Source of the DNA: RUG11247 sp045649485
GTDB lineage: Bacteria; Bacillota; Clostridia; Christensenellales; Aristaeellaceae
DNA: 22,137 bases
NCBI GenBank assembly: GCA_045649485.1
Contig: JAZRPZ010000031.1
Location: 1-22,137 of the forward strand
Reading direction: 5' to 3'
Under the pieces are notes generated by a model. That model saw only the letters and a list, made by a program, of their open reading frames with translations, had not been told where the DNA came from and made no database searches. Positions 21,401 through 22,137 of the stretch are shown here, one piece after another. Every line of letters begins with the position of its first letter. The stretch's first letter is position 1. Both the position numbers and the translations under genes were made by a program.

Positions 21401-22137
21401 ATGAAATCCTATCCGAACATCCTGATGATCGTGTGCGATCAGCTCAGAAACGATTGCCTTGGCTACAACGGTATCTATCCCGTCAAAACTCCGAATATTG
21501 ATGCACTCGCGGCAGAAGGCATGCGTTTTGACAACGCCTTCACCAGCATCCCGCTCTGCTGCCCTGCACGCCAGTCCCTGCTCACCGGCGTCCGTGCAGA
21601 GAACTTCGGCTGTCTCTGGAATCTGGACGTTGCCAACATGCACGGACTGCAGCCCGGCATGCTGCCCACCTGGCCGGAACGCATGAAGGAGCGCGGCTAC
21701 AATATGGGCTACATCGGAAAATGGGATGTAGATAAAGCGAAAAAACCCACTGACTTTGGCTATGATTACTATTATGGCATGGAAGACTATGACCGCTTCC
21801 GCAAAGCAAAATATCCCAATGAAGAAAAGGAGTTCGACTGGTTCGGCTCAGTTGATAATGTTCCCTCGGAGGACTCCCGCGTAGACGTTCAGGCAGAAAA
21901 GGCTATCGGACTTATGAAGGAGTACGCCGCCTGCGATGCTCCGTGGCACATCCGTCTGGACTACAGCGAACCGCATCTGCCCTGCAACCCGTCTGCCGAA
22001 TATGCAGAAATGTATCGCGCAGAGGATATGGAGCCCTGGGGCAGCTTTGGAGATAAATTCGAAGACAAGCCGTACATACAGCGCCAGCAGCTTGTCAGCT
22101 GGGACAAGCAGGATAAGCCATGGTCCCACTGGGCAGA
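21401..22137 (+). CDS. Type I sulfatase (formylglycine-dependent), 3' end outside window
   Basis: The frame is open from the ATG at 21401 to the window edge (245 codons seen). The N-terminus MKSYPNILMIVCDQLRND contains the metal-binding D13 and Q14. The sulfatase signature C-x-P-x-R appears as C53-C54-P55-A56-R57 in LCCPARQSLLTG, with C53 the residue converted to formylglycine; in anaerobes this conversion is done by a radical-SAM maturase, not seen here. YIGKWD (GKW at about 106-108) and SEPHLPCNPS are further sulfatase landmarks. There is no signal peptide, so it is probably cytoplasmic. AAGGGGTGA precedes the ATG. It is divergent from the GH28 gene and probably removes sulfate from the same imported glycan (inference). 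The C-terminal half, with remaining metal ligands, lies beyond the window. Confidence 0.92.
   Translation, partial: MKSYPNILMIVCDQLRNDCLGYNGIYPVKTPNIDALAAEGMRFDNAFTSIPLCCPARQSLLTGVRAENFGCLWNLDVANMHGLQPGMLPTWPERMKERGYNMGYIGKWDVDKAKKPTDFGYDYYYGMEDYDRFRKAKYPNEEKEFDWFGSVDNVPSEDSRVDVQAEKAIGLMKEYAACDAPWHIRLDYSEPHLPCNPSAEYAEMYRAEDMEPWGSFGDKFEDKPYIQRQQLVSWDKQDKPWSHWA

Noticed and set aside
1..22137. CRISPR array, insertion sequence, tRNA or phage/defence genes
   Set aside because: No regularly spaced repeats, transposase or integrase motifs, tRNA-like cloverleaf in any gap, or recognised defence domain was found by reading both strands.

Overview
The window is bacterial chromosomal DNA with tightly packed genes, AGGAGG-type ribosome binding sites, ATGA stop-start overlaps and many intrinsic terminators. 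Gene content (a BMP-family nucleoside ABC importer, TldD/PmbA, a membrane-tethered XRE regulator, small clostridial-type proteins, intracellular glycosidases and an anaerobic-type Cys sulfatase) and codon use (GC-leaning, CGC for Arg) suggest an anaerobic, probably gut-associated member of the Clostridia (Bacillota). The exact order cannot be fixed from the sequence. No rRNA, tRNA, CRISPR array, insertion sequence or phage gene was seen.

Layout. 1-2450 (+): the tail of an unidentified gene ending in an intrinsic terminator, then a likely operon of an alkaline-phosphatase-superfamily phosphodiesterase, an organophosphate-type MFS transporter overlapping it by ATGA, and a 77-residue Cys-free small protein, closed by a strong terminator. 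2690-8820 (+): a promoter followed by an SAH/MTA/guanine-type aminohydrolase, a BMP substrate-binding protein, a double ABC ATPase and two permeases. This reads as one purine or nucleoside salvage operon ending in a bidirectional terminator. 8820-10166 (-): a PAP2 membrane protein and a membrane-tethered XRE regulator, each with its own promoter. 10319-13174 (+): the tldD-pmbA pair.

13178-21169 (-): a carbohydrate-catabolism island cut into several transcription units: Gfo/Idh/MocA dehydrogenase plus hydroxypyruvate-isomerase-like protein; GH29 alpha-L-fucosidase plus FGGY (ribulokinase-like) kinase; a lone thymidylate kinase; and GH28 polygalacturonase plus an amidohydrolase. Divergent from the GH28 gene, a type I sulfatase starts at 21401 and runs off the window.

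The GH29, GH28 and sulfatase proteins all lack a visible signal peptide, so this half of the window probably processes imported oligosaccharides in the cytoplasm. No sugar importer for them is visible here. I found no clear new defence or mobile system. The most unusual items are the small protein behind the MFS gene, the promoter of the GH28 gene with its -35 box centred in an inverted repeat, and a codon-use break at the first ATGA junction. Promoters were called by eye as near-consensus sigma-70/sigma-A hexamers with 16-17 base spacers. Family names come from motif and sequence memory, not from a database search.
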